Shown: positions 36,088-44,267 of the stretch, one piece after another
Position numbering within the stretch: position 1 is the first letter of the stretch
How the letters are laid out: every line of letters begins with the position of its first letter
Made by a program: the position numbers and the translations under genes
The notes under the pieces: model-generated
What the model saw: only the letters and a program-made list of their open reading frames with translations
Databases searched by the model: none
What the model was told of the DNA's origin: nothing
Assembly (NCBI RefSeq): GCF_049803835.1
Contig: NZ_JBNAGK010000008.1
Location: 195,756-259,755 of the forward strand
Length of the DNA stretch: 64,000 nucleotides
Reading direction: 5' to 3'
DNA from: Pacificoceanicola sp049803835
Lineage (GTDB): Bacteria > Pseudomonadota > Alphaproteobacteria > Rhodobacterales > Rhodobacteraceae

Positions 36088-36669
36088 TCACGGCATCACA
36101 TGCAGCGCCGCGTGCTGCAGCAGGATCACCGTCTTGGCATCCCGGATGCGCCCGTCCCGGATCATGGCGAGTGCCTCGTCCAGCGCGACGTCCATGATCT
36201 CGATCTCCTCCCCCTCCTCGCGCAGCCCGCCGAACTTCGCCTGTGCCTCTTGCGCGCCATAGGTTGCGGTAAAGAAGTGCAGCCGCTCCGTCACCGATCC
36301 CGGCGACATGTAAAGGTCAAAGAGAAACGTCGGATCGGTCAGCGTCAGTCCGATTTCCTCCTGCGCCTCGTCCCGGATGCGCGCCTCCGGTTCCGCATCG
36401 TCGAGCAGCCCCGCCGCCGCCTCGATCAGCCACGGGTCGGCCTCGCCGTTGTAGGCAGCGGGCCAGCGGAACTGCCTCCCCAACAGCACATGCCGCCGCA
36501 CCGGGTCGCAGGGCAGGATCACCGCCCCGTCGCCCCGGTCATAGGTCTCGCGCCATTGCTCGGACACCGTGCCATCCGAAAACGTCAGCCGCAGCTTCGT
36601 CGTTTTCAACAGCGCCCAGTTTTCGGACAGCGTGTGTTGTTCGACAATCTCGAAGGAGGCGCGGGACAT
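36088..36669 (-). CDS. nudK: NUDIX hydrolase, NudK type (GDP-mannose pyrophosphatase-like)
   Basis: A 193-residue NUDIX protein close to E. coli NudK: AGLLDDAEPEARIRDEAQEE aligns to NudK's one-residue-shortened Nudix box, and FDLYMSPGSVTERLHFF and MIRDGRIRDAKTVILLQ also align in order. NudK hydrolyses GDP-mannose and related sugar nucleotides. The ATG is at 36669. It lies 81 bp before dat. Upstream is a 292-bp gap with repeated GTACGAAA-type half-sites. Confidence 0.88.
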   Translation of the reverse strand: MSRASFEIVEQHTLSENWALLKTTKLRLTFSDGTVSEQWRETYDRGDGAVILPCDPVRRHVLLGRQFRWPAAYNGEADPWLIEAAAGLLDDAEPEARIRDEAQEEIGLTLTDPTFLFDLYMSPGSVTERLHFFTATYGAQEAQAKFGGLREEGEEIEIMDVALDEALAMIRDGRIRDAKTVILLQHAALHVMP

Positions 36670-36759
36670 GGCGGGCCCTTTGCGGTGAAGGTCGGTCGAA
36701 GGGTTAACGCGGTTCTGGCGCCGCGCAACAGTTGAACGACGGGTCGGAGCGTGGCCGGA

Positions 36760-36870
36760 GGGCAATCTGTACGAAACTCGGACAGAATCGTACCAAACTC
36801 CTGAAAGAGCGAGTTTTGACCCGGATCGGCAGGGGGGGGCAATCTGTACGAAAAAAGCCGGGTTTTGTAC
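36760..36870. promoter_or_regulatory. Duplicated region with four GTAC-AAA half-sites upstream of nudK
   Basis: GGGCAATCTGTACGAAA occurs at 36760-36776 and again at 36838-36854. GTACCAAA (about 36790) and the inverted TTTTGTAC (about 36863) lie in the same region. The arrangement looks like a diverged 78-bp tandem duplication carrying operator half-sites. Confidence 0.45.
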
Positions 36871-36910
36871 CGACTTTCCGATGCAACGCCCTGCGCGCGG
36901 TCCCGACTAA

Positions 36911-36945
36911 CCCACCGAACGGTGCGTTACCCTGCGTTCGGTGGG
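36911..36945 (-). terminator. Hairpin after dgcA
   Basis: An 11-bp perfect stem, CCCACCGAACG / CGTTCGGTGGG, with a 13-nt loop lies 16 bases past the dgcA stop on the minus strand. It has only a weak T-tract after it. Confidence 0.6.
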
Positions 36946-36961
36946 GGGCTTTCGGCCTGTC

Positions 36962-37927
36962 TCACCCCCAGAGGCTCGCCTCCGGCGGATGCACGCCTTT
37001 TTCGTCGAAAATCAAGGGGTTGTCCCGATCCTCAGCCAGCAAGAGCGGCCCATCGAGATCAGTGACCAAAGCGCCCTGCGCCACGAGGGTTGCTGGCGCC
37101 ATGGCCAGAGACGAGCCCACCATACAGCCGACCATGACCTTGTAACCCTCTGACAAGGCTTGCTCTTTCAGCCTCAACGCCTCGGTCAGCCCGCCTGTCT
37201 TGTCGAGCTTGATGTTCACCACGTCATACTTGCCCTTCAGCCCAGGCAGGCTCGCCCGATCATGACAACTCTCATCCGCACAAACCGGGACCGGCCGCTC
37301 CATCCCGATCAGCGCCTCATCCTCTCCGGCGGGCAGCGGCTGCTCCACCAAGGAAACACCAAGCCTTTGAAGATGCGGGCAAAGTTCAGCATAGACCTCA
37401 GCCGACCAACCCTCGTTCGCATCCACGATGATCCGCGATTTCGGCGCCCCGCGCCGCACCGCCTCCAGCCGCGGCATGTCATCCGGCGTGCCCAGCTTGA
37501 TCTTGAGCAAGGGCCGAAACGCCTGCTTCCGCGCCGCCGCTTCCATCGCCTCCGGTTCGCCCAATGACAGCGTGAACGCCGTCAACTCCGGCCCCGGCGC
37601 CGCCAGCCCGGCCAAATCCCAGACCCGGCAACCCGCTGATTTTGCTTCCCAATCCCAAAGCGCGCAGTCCACGGCGTTTCGCGCCGCGCCGGCGGGCAGC
37701 AAATCGTACAACCCCTCTCGCGTCACCCCCGCAGGCAGGCCGAGCACCTCCGCCTCGACACTCTCCAGACTTTCGCCATACCGCGCATAGGGCACACACT
37801 CCCCGCGCCCGATCACCCCGTCCCGGCATACCGAAACGGTCAGAACCTGCGCTTCGGTTCGGCTCCCGCGCGAGATGGTGAAGGCCTCCGCCAGCCGAAA
37901 GACATCCCGCTTGACCATCAAACCCAT
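36962..37927 (-). CDS. dgcA: Enolase-superfamily racemase DgcA (N-acetyl-D-glutamate racemase / dipeptide epimerase)
   Basis: A 321-residue mandelate-racemase/enolase-superfamily enzyme. It has the KIKLGTP catalytic Lys region, metal ligands in VDANEGW, VEQPLP and ADESCHD, and the second catalytic Lys in NIKLDKTGG. Alone it would be called a dipeptide epimerase; the adjacent dgcN identifies the DgcN-DgcA pair reported for D-glutamate catabolism in marine bacteria, where DgcA converts N-acetyl-D-Glu to N-acetyl-L-Glu. The ATG is at 37927; a second ATG lies three codons in. A 131-bp gap with a dispersed repeat separates it from dgcN. Confidence 0.88.
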   Translation of the reverse strand: MGLMVKRDVFRLAEAFTISRGSRTEAQVLTVSVCRDGVIGRGECVPYARYGESLESVEAEVLGLPAGVTREGLYDLLPAGAARNAVDCALWDWEAKSAGCRVWDLAGLAAPGPELTAFTLSLGEPEAMEAAARKQAFRPLLKIKLGTPDDMPRLEAVRRGAPKSRIIVDANEGWSAEVYAELCPHLQRLGVSLVEQPLPAGEDEALIGMERPVPVCADESCHDRASLPGLKGKYDVVNIKLDKTGGLTEALRLKEQALSEGYKVMVGCMVGSSLAMAPATLVAQGALVTDLDGPLLLAEDRDNPLIFDEKGVHPPEASLWG

Positions 37928-37974
37928 GCACAACTCCCTGTTTTCCCGGAAAACCGCCCGCCACGAAACTACGG

Positions 37975-38016
37975 GACGGCGGGCGGGGCGTCTTTGCCTG
38001 AAGGGCAAACAGCGCC
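37975..38016. repeat. Structured repeat with GACGGCGGGCGGGGCG flank, copy 2
   Basis: The flank (37975-37990) is followed by stem TTTGCC / GGCAAA (37993-37998, 38004-38009) and CAGCGCC. The copy at 29510-29552 has the same flanks but a different stem, TTCCGGC / GCCGGAA. It lies between dgcN and dgcA. Confidence 0.6.
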
Positions 38017-38058
38017 CGGCCACCGTTCACCGCTTTTGGCCAACCTGTGCTATACCCG

Positions 38059-39060
38059 TCAAAGGGCCGCAAGAGCCTCTGCCAGACGCTCTGCGCCGTG
38101 CCGGAACGGATCGACAGTTGGCAAACCAAGCCGCGCTTCCACCTCGGCGCAATAGGCTTTCGCTTCCTCTTCGCCCATATGTTGCGTGTTGATCGACACG
38201 CCGACCACCTTGCATGCCGGGTTCGCCACCTTCGCCAGCGCCAGCGACATGTCCCGCACCGCCTCCAGCGACGGCAGGGTATAGCTCGGCAGGCCGCGCA
38301 TGTGTGCTCGCGTCGGCTCGTGGCAGAGGATCAGCGCATCGGGCTGGCCGCCATGGATCAGCGCCAGCGTAACCCCCGAGAAACTCACGTGAAACAGGCT
38401 CCCCTGTCCCTCGATGATGTCCCAGTGATCCGGGTCGTTGTCCGGCGTCAGCCACTCGATCGATCCTGCCATGAAGTCGGCAATCACCGCGTCCAGCGGC
38501 ACGCCGTCTCCGGTGATCAGGATGCCGGTCTGACCCGTCGCACGGAACGTGGACTTCATGCCCATGTCCCGCATCGCCTTGTCCAGCGCCAGCGCGGTGT
38601 ACATCTTGCCGACCGAACAATCGGTGCCCACCGCCAGCACCCGCTTGCCCGTGCGCTTCTCGCCGTTGGCAATCGGATACTCGACCACCGGCACCCGCAC
38701 GTCATGCAGCGTGCGCCCGCACGCCTCGGCCACCGCCACCAGATCCGGTTCGTTTCTCAACAGGTTATGCAGGCCGGAGGCGAGGTCGAAGCCCTCCTCC
38801 AGCGCCGCCACCAGCACCTTCTTCCAGCCCTGCGAAATTTTCCCGCCCCGGTTGGCGACGCCGATCACCAGCGTCTTCGCCCCGGCCGCCTTCGCCTCTT
38901 CGAGGGTCATGTCGGCCAGCTTGAGATCAGCCTTGCAGCCCTCCATCCGGAACTGCCCGACGCAATTCTCCGGACGCCAGTCCTTGATCCCTTGCGCGAC
39001 CTTGGCGGCCAGCGGGTCGGGCGCGTCGCCCAGGAACAGTAGATACGGCGTCTCGATCAT
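38059..39060 (-). CDS. dgcN: DgcN family protein (D-glutamate N-acetyltransferase, DUF1611)
   Basis: A 333-residue DUF1611 protein. A Rossmann-like N-terminal domain (LLFLGDAPDPLAAKVAQGI; TLVIGVANRGGKIS) precedes a P-loop-type domain with GTDCSVGK at residues 145-152, then DGVPLDAVIADFMAGSIEWLTP and GGQPDALILCHEPTRAHMRGLP. In the DgcN-DgcA route described for marine bacteria, DgcN acetylates D-glutamate before DgcA racemises it. The ATG is at 39060. The nearby D-amino-acid transaminase supports a D-amino-acid role. It is divergent from mcl1 (257 bp gap). Confidence 0.85.
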   Translation of the reverse strand: MIETPYLLFLGDAPDPLAAKVAQGIKDWRPENCVGQFRMEGCKADLKLADMTLEEAKAAGAKTLVIGVANRGGKISQGWKKVLVAALEEGFDLASGLHNLLRNEPDLVAVAEACGRTLHDVRVPVVEYPIANGEKRTGKRVLAVGTDCSVGKMYTALALDKAMRDMGMKSTFRATGQTGILITGDGVPLDAVIADFMAGSIEWLTPDNDPDHWDIIEGQGSLFHVSFSGVTLALIHGGQPDALILCHEPTRAHMRGLPSYTLPSLEAVRDMSLALAKVANPACKVVGVSINTQHMGEEEAKAYCAEVEARLGLPTVDPFRHGAERLAEALAAL

Positions 39061-39317
39061 GGCAGTCTCCGTTGCAAGTGTCTCCATCAAGAATGCCGAT
39101 AATCCGACGGAAGTTTCACCCCGAACGCATCGCGAGACGGTCACATTGTCGAATAATCTCTCGCCACGCCGCCTTTTGAGGCACAATCCTCCCGGCGCGA
39201 ACCATGGGAGAGCCAAGGCGGATGCTGCAGATGCAGAAATCCCCTTGCACAGTGCGGCGTAATTTCATAACCCAATCGGGACAGAAAACGAAATATCCTT
39301 ACCCGAAAGGTGCCCCG

Positions 39318-40277
39318 ATGTCCTTCCGCATCCAGCCTGCCGCCCCGGCCCGCCCCAACCGCTGCCAGCTTTTCGGCCCGGCCTCCAACTCCAAGCTGCC
39401 GCCGAAGATGGCGACCTCCGCCGCCGATGTCATCAACCTCGATCTGGAAGATTCCGTTGCACCGTCCGACAAGGATACCGCGCGCAAGATGGCCATTGAA
39501 GCGATCGGCGACATCGACTGGGGCAACAAGACGCTTTCGGTGCGGATCAACGGGCTCGACACGCCGTATTGGTATCGGGATGTGGTTGATCTGCTTGAAC
39601 AATCCTCCGAACGGCTGGACCAGATCATGATCCCGAAGGTCGGCTGTGCAGAGGACATCTATGCCGTCGACGCGCTTGTGACCGCCATCGAACGGGCGAA
39701 GGGCCGGACCAAACGGATCAACTTCGAGGTCATCATCGAGAGCGCCGCGGGCATCGCCCATGTCGAGGAGATCGCCGCCGCCAGCCCGCGTATGGTCGCC
39801 ATGAGCCTCGGCGCCGCCGACTTCGCCGCCTCCATGGGCATGGCGACCACCGGCATCGGCGGCACGCAGGAGAATTACTACATGCTGCATCAGGGCCAGA
39901 AGCATTGGTCCGATCCGTGGCACTGGGCGCAGGCCGCCATCGTCGCCGCCTGCCGCACCCATGGCGTGCTGCCTGTCGATGGCCCGTTCGGCGATTTCTC
40001 CGACGATGACGGCTACCGCGCTCAGGCGCTGCGCTCGGCGACGCTCGGCATGGTCGGCAAATGGGCCATCCACCCCAAGCAGATCGCGCTGGCCAACGAA
40101 GTCTTCACTCCCTCCGAAGCCGCCGTCACCGAAGCCCGCGAGATCCTCGCGGCCATGGAGCAAGCCAAGGCCAACAATGAGGGCGCCACGGTCTACAAGG
40201 GCCGCCTCGTCGACATCGCCTCGATCAAGCAGGCGGAAGTCATTGTGCGCCAAGCGGAAATGATCGCCGCCAGTTGA
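39318..40277 (+). CDS. mcl1: L-malyl-CoA/beta-methylmalyl-CoA lyase
   Basis: A 319-residue CitE-like lyase, almost the length of Rhodobacter Mcl1. It shows LFGPASNSKLPPKMATSAADVINLDLEDSV with the metal-binding Glu-Asp pair, RINGLDTPYWYRDV, FEVIIESAAGIAHVEEI and SLGAADFAASMG. It cleaves malyl-CoA to acetyl-CoA and glyoxylate and beta-methylmalyl-CoA to propionyl-CoA and glyoxylate, as in the ethylmalonyl-CoA pathway. The ATG at 39318 has GAAAGG upstream. A strong terminator follows. Confidence 0.95.
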   Translation: MSFRIQPAAPARPNRCQLFGPASNSKLPPKMATSAADVINLDLEDSVAPSDKDTARKMAIEAIGDIDWGNKTLSVRINGLDTPYWYRDVVDLLEQSSERLDQIMIPKVGCAEDIYAVDALVTAIERAKGRTKRINFEVIIESAAGIAHVEEIAAASPRMVAMSLGAADFAASMGMATTGIGGTQENYYMLHQGQKHWSDPWHWAQAAIVAACRTHGVLPVDGPFGDFSDDDGYRAQALRSATLGMVGKWAIHPKQIALANEVFTPSEAAVTEAREILAAMEQAKANNEGATVYKGRLVDIASIKQAEVIVRQAEMIAAS

Positions 40278-40299
40278 CGGAACAGACCGGCGAATGAAA

Positions 40300-40327
40300 A
40301 AAGGGCGGCCTCGACGGGCCGCCCTTT
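40300..40327. terminator. Terminator after mcl1
   Basis: AAAGGGCGGCC / GGCCGCCCTTT (11 bp, 6-nt loop) ends in a T-tract on the plus strand and has an A-run before it, so it may also stop the convergent VPLPA-CTERM transcript. Confidence 0.88.
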
Positions 40328-40349
40328 CTTGTGTTTGCCAACCTGAGGG

Positions 40350-41102
40350 TCAGGCGTCGCGATGCTTGCGCCGCACCAGCGCAAGACCGCCGAGTCCCGC
40401 CAACAGCAGCGGCAGACCGGCTGGCAACGGCACGGCGGATGCCTGCACCTTCGCGGCAACGAACCCGCCGTATTCCACCTCTTCCCAGATGAACCCCGAG
40501 CCCAGCAGGAAGCCGTACTGACCGGCCACATTGGGATCGAAGGGCGTGTAGGCGGGCGGTACGAGAATGCCGGGGACCGCCGTGGTCAGATAGCCGAAAG
40601 AAAGATTTTCGCTGGCCTGAAAGAACGTCGTCCCCGGATTGTTCGCCGCCAACGCCGCCGACAAGTCGATGGCACCGAAGGCGCTCAGCTCCGTGCCGAG
40701 CGCGGGGTCCATGTCGTAAAGCAATCCGAGACCGATGTCGTCGAGGGTGATGCCGTCGCTGCCAGTGACCTCTGCGGCAAAGCTGAAGTTCCATTTCGAC
40801 GCGCCCGGCGTCGATTCGCCGGCTTCCACGCCGTAGTAGGCCTCCTCGATCACCACCGGATCGGGACTGCCGAAGCGCGGAGTGATGATCAGACCCAGGG
40901 TCACGACGGAATCGGTACCGGCCGAGAACTGGGTGATGGCGCCGAGGGATGTCGGAATGCCGCTGCCGCCAAAGGTCACGGTGTTGGTGAAATAATCCTG
41001 CAGATCGCCCCAGATCGGCGCGGTGGGCGCCAGTGGAGCGGCGGTCACGGCGGATGCGAGGCTCATGGCGCATGCGCTCACGAGGGCTATGGTCTTGTTC
41101 AT
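40350..41102 (-). CDS. VPLPA-CTERM sorting domain protein
   Basis: A 250-residue secreted protein. A signal peptide (NKTIALVSACAMSLASAVTAA) opens it; the mature part is acidic and beta-rich. The C-terminus is VPLPAGLPLLLAGLGGLALVRRKHRDA: the VPLPA motif, a hydrophobic helix and a basic tail, the signature of the VPLPA-CTERM variant of exosortase substrates common in Rhodobacteraceae. No exosortase is in the window. The ATG is at 41102; a second ATG at 41111 is possible. The function of the exported part is unknown. Confidence 0.9.
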   Translation of the reverse strand: MNKTIALVSACAMSLASAVTAAPLAPTAPIWGDLQDYFTNTVTFGGSGIPTSLGAITQFSAGTDSVVTLGLIITPRFGSPDPVVIEEAYYGVEAGESTPGASKWNFSFAAEVTGSDGITLDDIGLGLLYDMDPALGTELSAFGAIDLSAALAANNPGTTFFQASENLSFGYLTTAVPGILVPPAYTPFDPNVAGQYGFLLGSGFIWEEVEYGGFVAAKVQASAVPLPAGLPLLLAGLGGLALVRRKHRDA

Positions 41103-41193
41103 GGAAAGCACCTTTGATCTATCAACTGCGGATTCTTTGAGGATAGTCTGTTTGACGCAGGAGTCCCGAAAAAACTGCGGACTGCCCGGCGCC

Positions 41194-41646
41194 TCAGGCC
41201 CGTTCGTCCTTCGGGGAACCCATCACCACGTAGGTGGTCAGCGTGTTCACCTGGGGCAATGCCCCGAGAATATCCGTGTGGAACGCCTTGTAGGCGGGCA
41301 GGTCCGCCACTTCGACCCGCATCAGGTACTCCACGGCGCCCGTGATGTTGTGACACTCGCGCACCTGCGGCGCCGCCCGCATCGCCCGCTCGAAACTCTC
41401 CTGCGACGACTTCGTATGCGTGTTCAGACCCACGGTGATGTAGGCCGTGAAGCCGACGCCGGTCTTTTCCGGCGAGAGGACGGCGCGGTAGCCCTTGATC
41501 ACGCCGCGCTTCTCCAGAGCCGCCACCCGCCGCAGGCAGGCGGACGGCGACAGGCCAACCCGATCGGCGAGCGCCAGGTTGGATTGCCGCCCATCACGGC
41601 TCAACTCGCGCAATATCCTGCGGTCAATGTTATCTTCATCGCTCAT
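41194..41646 (-). CDS. Lrp/AsnC family transcriptional regulator
   Basis: A 150-residue Lrp-type regulator. The N-terminal winged HTH (DEDNIDRRILRELSRDGRQSNLALADRVGLSPSACLRRVAALEKRGVI) and the C-terminal RAM ligand-binding domain (FTAYITVGLN; RECHNITGAVEYLMRVEVADLPAYKAF) are complete. It is divergent from a LysE/RhtB exporter over a 72-bp gap that holds repeated ATTGC/GCAAT half-sites, so it probably controls amino-acid export in response to an amino acid. Confidence 0.92.
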   Translation of the reverse strand: MSDEDNIDRRILRELSRDGRQSNLALADRVGLSPSACLRRVAALEKRGVIKGYRAVLSPEKTGVGFTAYITVGLNTHTKSSQESFERAMRAAPQVRECHNITGAVEYLMRVEVADLPAYKAFHTDILGALPQVNTLTTYVVMGSPKDERA

Positions 41647-41647
41647 A

Positions 41648-41715
41648 AATTGCTTTGGTAGTGCAATCAGACAGAAGATTGCAAGAAATCGCCGCGCAGT
41701 TCGGGCAAATATTGC
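41648..41715. promoter_or_regulatory. Putative Lrp/AsnC operator array
   Basis: TGCAATC (41662-41668) and GATTGCA (41677-41683) form a dyad with 8-bp spacing. ATTGC at 41649 and GCAAATATTGC at 41705-41715 add further half-sites in the same 72-bp intergenic region. Confidence 0.6.
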
Positions 41716-41718
41716 GCC

Positions 41719-42312
41719 ATGACACCCGATCTTCTCCTCGCGCTTGCGCTCTTCTGTGCCGCCACCCTGTTCACACCGGGGCCGAACAACGTCATGCTGA
41801 TGGCCTCCGGCGCCAACTTCGGCCTGCGCCGCTCGGTGCCGCATCTGACCGGCGTCGCCTTCGGCTTTCCGCTGATGACCATTCCGGTCGGCCTCGGGGT
41901 CATGCAGCTGTTCGACCTCTGGCCCCCGGCGCAGATCATTCTGCGCGCGGTGTCCGTCGTCTACATGCTCTGGTTGGCCTGGAAGATTGCCCATGCCGCG
42001 CCGCCGAAGGACCGTGAGGCGGAGGCGCGCCCGCTGACCTTCGTACAGGCGGCGGCCTTCCAGTGGGTCAATCCGAAGGCCTGGTCCATGGCGTTCGGCG
42101 CGGTCACGCTCTATGCCACGGGCCGCGACTTGCCGGCCATCCTCTGGGTCGCGGGCAGCTTCCTCGCGCTGGGGACGCTGTCGGCGCTGACGTGGGTGAC
42201 GCTCGGGACCTGGGTGCGCGGGTTTCTGGCCAACCCCGACAGGCTACGCGTGTTCAACTGGACGATGGCCGGTCTGCTCATAGCCTCGATGGTCCCGGTG
42301 CTCTTTCTCTGA
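41719..42312 (+). CDS. LysE/RhtB family exporter
   Basis: A 197-residue inner-membrane transporter with about six TM helices. The family signature is TLFTPGPNNVMLMASGANFGLRRSVPHLTGVAFGF at the N-terminus, and the central AAFQWVNPKAWSMAFGA follows. Members export amino acids or related small molecules. It is divergent from the Lrp-type regulator and is probably its target. The ATG is at 41719. A GC palindrome (42319-42335) follows the stop. Confidence 0.92.
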   Translation: MTPDLLLALALFCAATLFTPGPNNVMLMASGANFGLRRSVPHLTGVAFGFPLMTIPVGLGVMQLFDLWPPAQIILRAVSVVYMLWLAWKIAHAAPPKDREAEARPLTFVQAAAFQWVNPKAWSMAFGAVTLYATGRDLPAILWVAGSFLALGTLSALTWVTLGTWVRGFLANPDRLRVFNWTMAGLLIASMVPVLFL

Positions 42313-42353
42313 GCGGGCCCGGGGCACAGCCCCGGCCTACAAAGGGCGCGCGC

Positions 42354-43208
42354 TCAATCCACCAGGGGGATGTAGATCTCGGTCAGCAGCTCCTCCGGCC
42401 TGGTATACATCGGGCTGTTGAGATGGCACTCGAAGGGCGGCCTGTCCGCCGGTTCCGCGCCGCTCGCGGGCAAGGCGTTGCAATAGATGTCCTCCCACGC
42501 CCGCGGCAGCCCGGCATAGGGGCCCTTGTGGGTCGTCACGAGGTGCCGCCCTCCGGGAATGATGTATTCCTCCAGCTCATCGGGCAGCACGAAATCCGCG
42601 CTGACCCGCAGTCCGGCGAAGCTCCGCAGATCCGCCTCCTCGACCGCGTCGATGGAATCGAAATAGACGCCGATCTCGCGTTCCGCCTGCGGCCACAGTG
42701 CCTTGGCCGAAAAGACCGCCGCGACCTGTTGATAGGCCCGACCGATCTCGTAATACGGCCCCCTGTGCGGCAATCCAACCAGCCGCTGTTCCGGCAAATC
42801 CCTGATTTCGCTCGGCATCATCTCTCGCTTTCCTTTTACAAAAGGCAGAACCTCCCGGTCCGGTTGCCCGAGCCGCCGGAATGCCAGCGGCGTCAGCCCG
42901 GTCTGCGCCTTGAACACCCGCGCGAAACTCTGGGCATTGTCGTAGCCGCAGAGCGCCGCCACCTCCGCCACGGGCTTGCGTGTCTGGACCAGCCAGATCG
43001 ACGCCCGATGCACCCGGATGCGCCGCACCGCCCCCGCGACGGTTTCGCCGGTGAGAGCCGCGAACACCCGGTGAAAATGGAACCGCGACAGCGCCGCGAC
43101 CTCCGCCAGCGCGTCGAGCGACAGGTCCCCGGCGGGGGTGTCGAAGATATGGCGGATCACCCGGCGGATGCGGTCCTCAAGACCTGATTGTTTCGGCTCG
43201 TCTCTCAT
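42354..43208 (-). CDS. AraC family regulator with GyrI-like domain
   Basis: A 284-residue Rob/SoxS-like regulator. The double HTH is at the N-terminus (LDALAEVAALSRFHFHRVFAALTGETV; VAEVAALCGYDNAQSFARVFKAQTGLTPLAFRR) and a GyrI-like/SHS2 ligand domain follows (LVGLPHRGPYYEIGRAYQQV; PGGRHLVTTHKGPY). ATG at 43208 is chosen; ATG at 43226 would add MGKTGR. It is divergent from accA. The ligand is unknown. Confidence 0.9.
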   Translation of the reverse strand: MRDEPKQSGLEDRIRRVIRHIFDTPAGDLSLDALAEVAALSRFHFHRVFAALTGETVAGAVRRIRVHRASIWLVQTRKPVAEVAALCGYDNAQSFARVFKAQTGLTPLAFRRLGQPDREVLPFVKGKREMMPSEIRDLPEQRLVGLPHRGPYYEIGRAYQQVAAVFSAKALWPQAEREIGVYFDSIDAVEEADLRSFAGLRVSADFVLPDELEEYIIPGGRHLVTTHKGPYAGLPRAWEDIYCNALPASGAEPADRPPFECHLNSPMYTRPEELLTEIYIPLVD

Positions 43209-43304
43209 GCGCCCAGTCTTACCCATCGGTTTGCGACAAATCTTGCTTTGTTGCATTCGGCCAAAAGCGCGGCCATATAGCGCAAGACCCAAGGAGACCC
43301 GAGC

Positions 43305-44267
43305 ATGACCCATTACCTCGACTTCGAAAAGCCGCTGGCCGAGATCGAAGGCAAGGCAGAAGAGCTGCGCGCCATGGCGCGGGCGAACGAGGACATGGAC
43401 ATCGAGGACGAGGCGAAGGCGCTCGACCGCAAGGCCGAGGTGCTCTTGCAGGACCTCTACAAGAAGCTCTCACCCTGGCGCAAATGCCAGGTCGCCCGCC
43501 ACCCGGACCGGCCGCATTGCAAGGATTACATCGACGCGCTTTTTACCGAGTACACGCCGCTGGCCGGCGACCGGAACTTTGCCGACGATCATGCGGTCAT
43601 GGGCGGCCTCGCGCGGTTCAATGACACGCCCGTCGTCGTCATCGGCCATGAAAAGGGCAACGATACCCAGAGCCGCATCGAGCGAAATTTCGGCATGGCC
43701 CGCCCCGAAGGCTATCGCAAGGCGATCCGCCTGATGGAGATGGCGGACAAGTTCGGCCTGCCGGTGGTCAGCCTCGTCGACACCCCCGGCGCCTACCCCG
43801 GCAAGGGCGCGGAGGAGCGCGGCCAATCCGAGGCGATTGCCCGCTCGACGGAGAAATGCCTGCAGATCGGCGTGCCGCTTGTCTCCGTCATCATCGGCGA
43901 GGGCGGCTCCGGCGGCGCGGTGGCCTTCGCCACGGCAAACCGCCTCGCCATGCTGGAACACTCGGTCTATTCGGTGATCTCGCCGGAAGGCTGCGCCTCG
44001 ATCCTCTGGAAGGACGCGGAGAAGATGCGCGAGGCGGCGGAGGCCCTGCGGCTCACGGCGCAGGACCTCTTCAAGCTCGGCGTCGCGGACCGGGTGATCC
44101 CCGAACCCATGGGCGGCGCCCACCGCGACCGCGCCGCGACCATCACGCTGGTCGGCAAGACCATCGCGGGGATGCTGGAAGACCTGTCCGGCAAACCCGG
44201 CAAGACCCTGGTCGCTGAGCGCCGCAAGAAGTTCCTCGGGCTCGGCTCGAAGGGGCTGGCGGCCTGA
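43305..44267 (+). CDS. accA: Acetyl-CoA carboxylase carboxyltransferase subunit alpha
   Basis: A 320-residue AccA, which with AccD transfers carboxyl from carboxybiotin to acetyl-CoA in fatty acid synthesis. It begins LDFEKPLAEIEGKAEELR and has ARHPDRPHCKDYI, GHEKGNDTQSRIERNFGMARPEGYRKA, SLVDTPGAYPGKGAEERGQSEAIA and GEGGSGGAVAFATANRLAMLEHSVYSVISPEGCASILW, all expected. The ATG at 43305 follows CAAGGAGACC. Its stop appears to overlap a CTG start of the next gene. Confidence 0.97.
   Translation: MTHYLDFEKPLAEIEGKAEELRAMARANEDMDIEDEAKALDRKAEVLLQDLYKKLSPWRKCQVARHPDRPHCKDYIDALFTEYTPLAGDRNFADDHAVMGGLARFNDTPVVVIGHEKGNDTQSRIERNFGMARPEGYRKAIRLMEMADKFGLPVVSLVDTPGAYPGKGAEERGQSEAIARSTEKCLQIGVPLVSVIIGEGGSGGAVAFATANRLAMLEHSVYSVISPEGCASILWKDAEKMREAAEALRLTAQDLFKLGVADRVIPEPMGGAHRDRAATITLVGKTIAGMLEDLSGKPGKTLVAERRKKFLGLGSKGLAA

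Noticed and set aside
36606..36886. Two short minus-strand frames with similar peptides upstream of nudK
   Set aside because: The similarity follows from the duplicated DNA; no ribosome site or family match.
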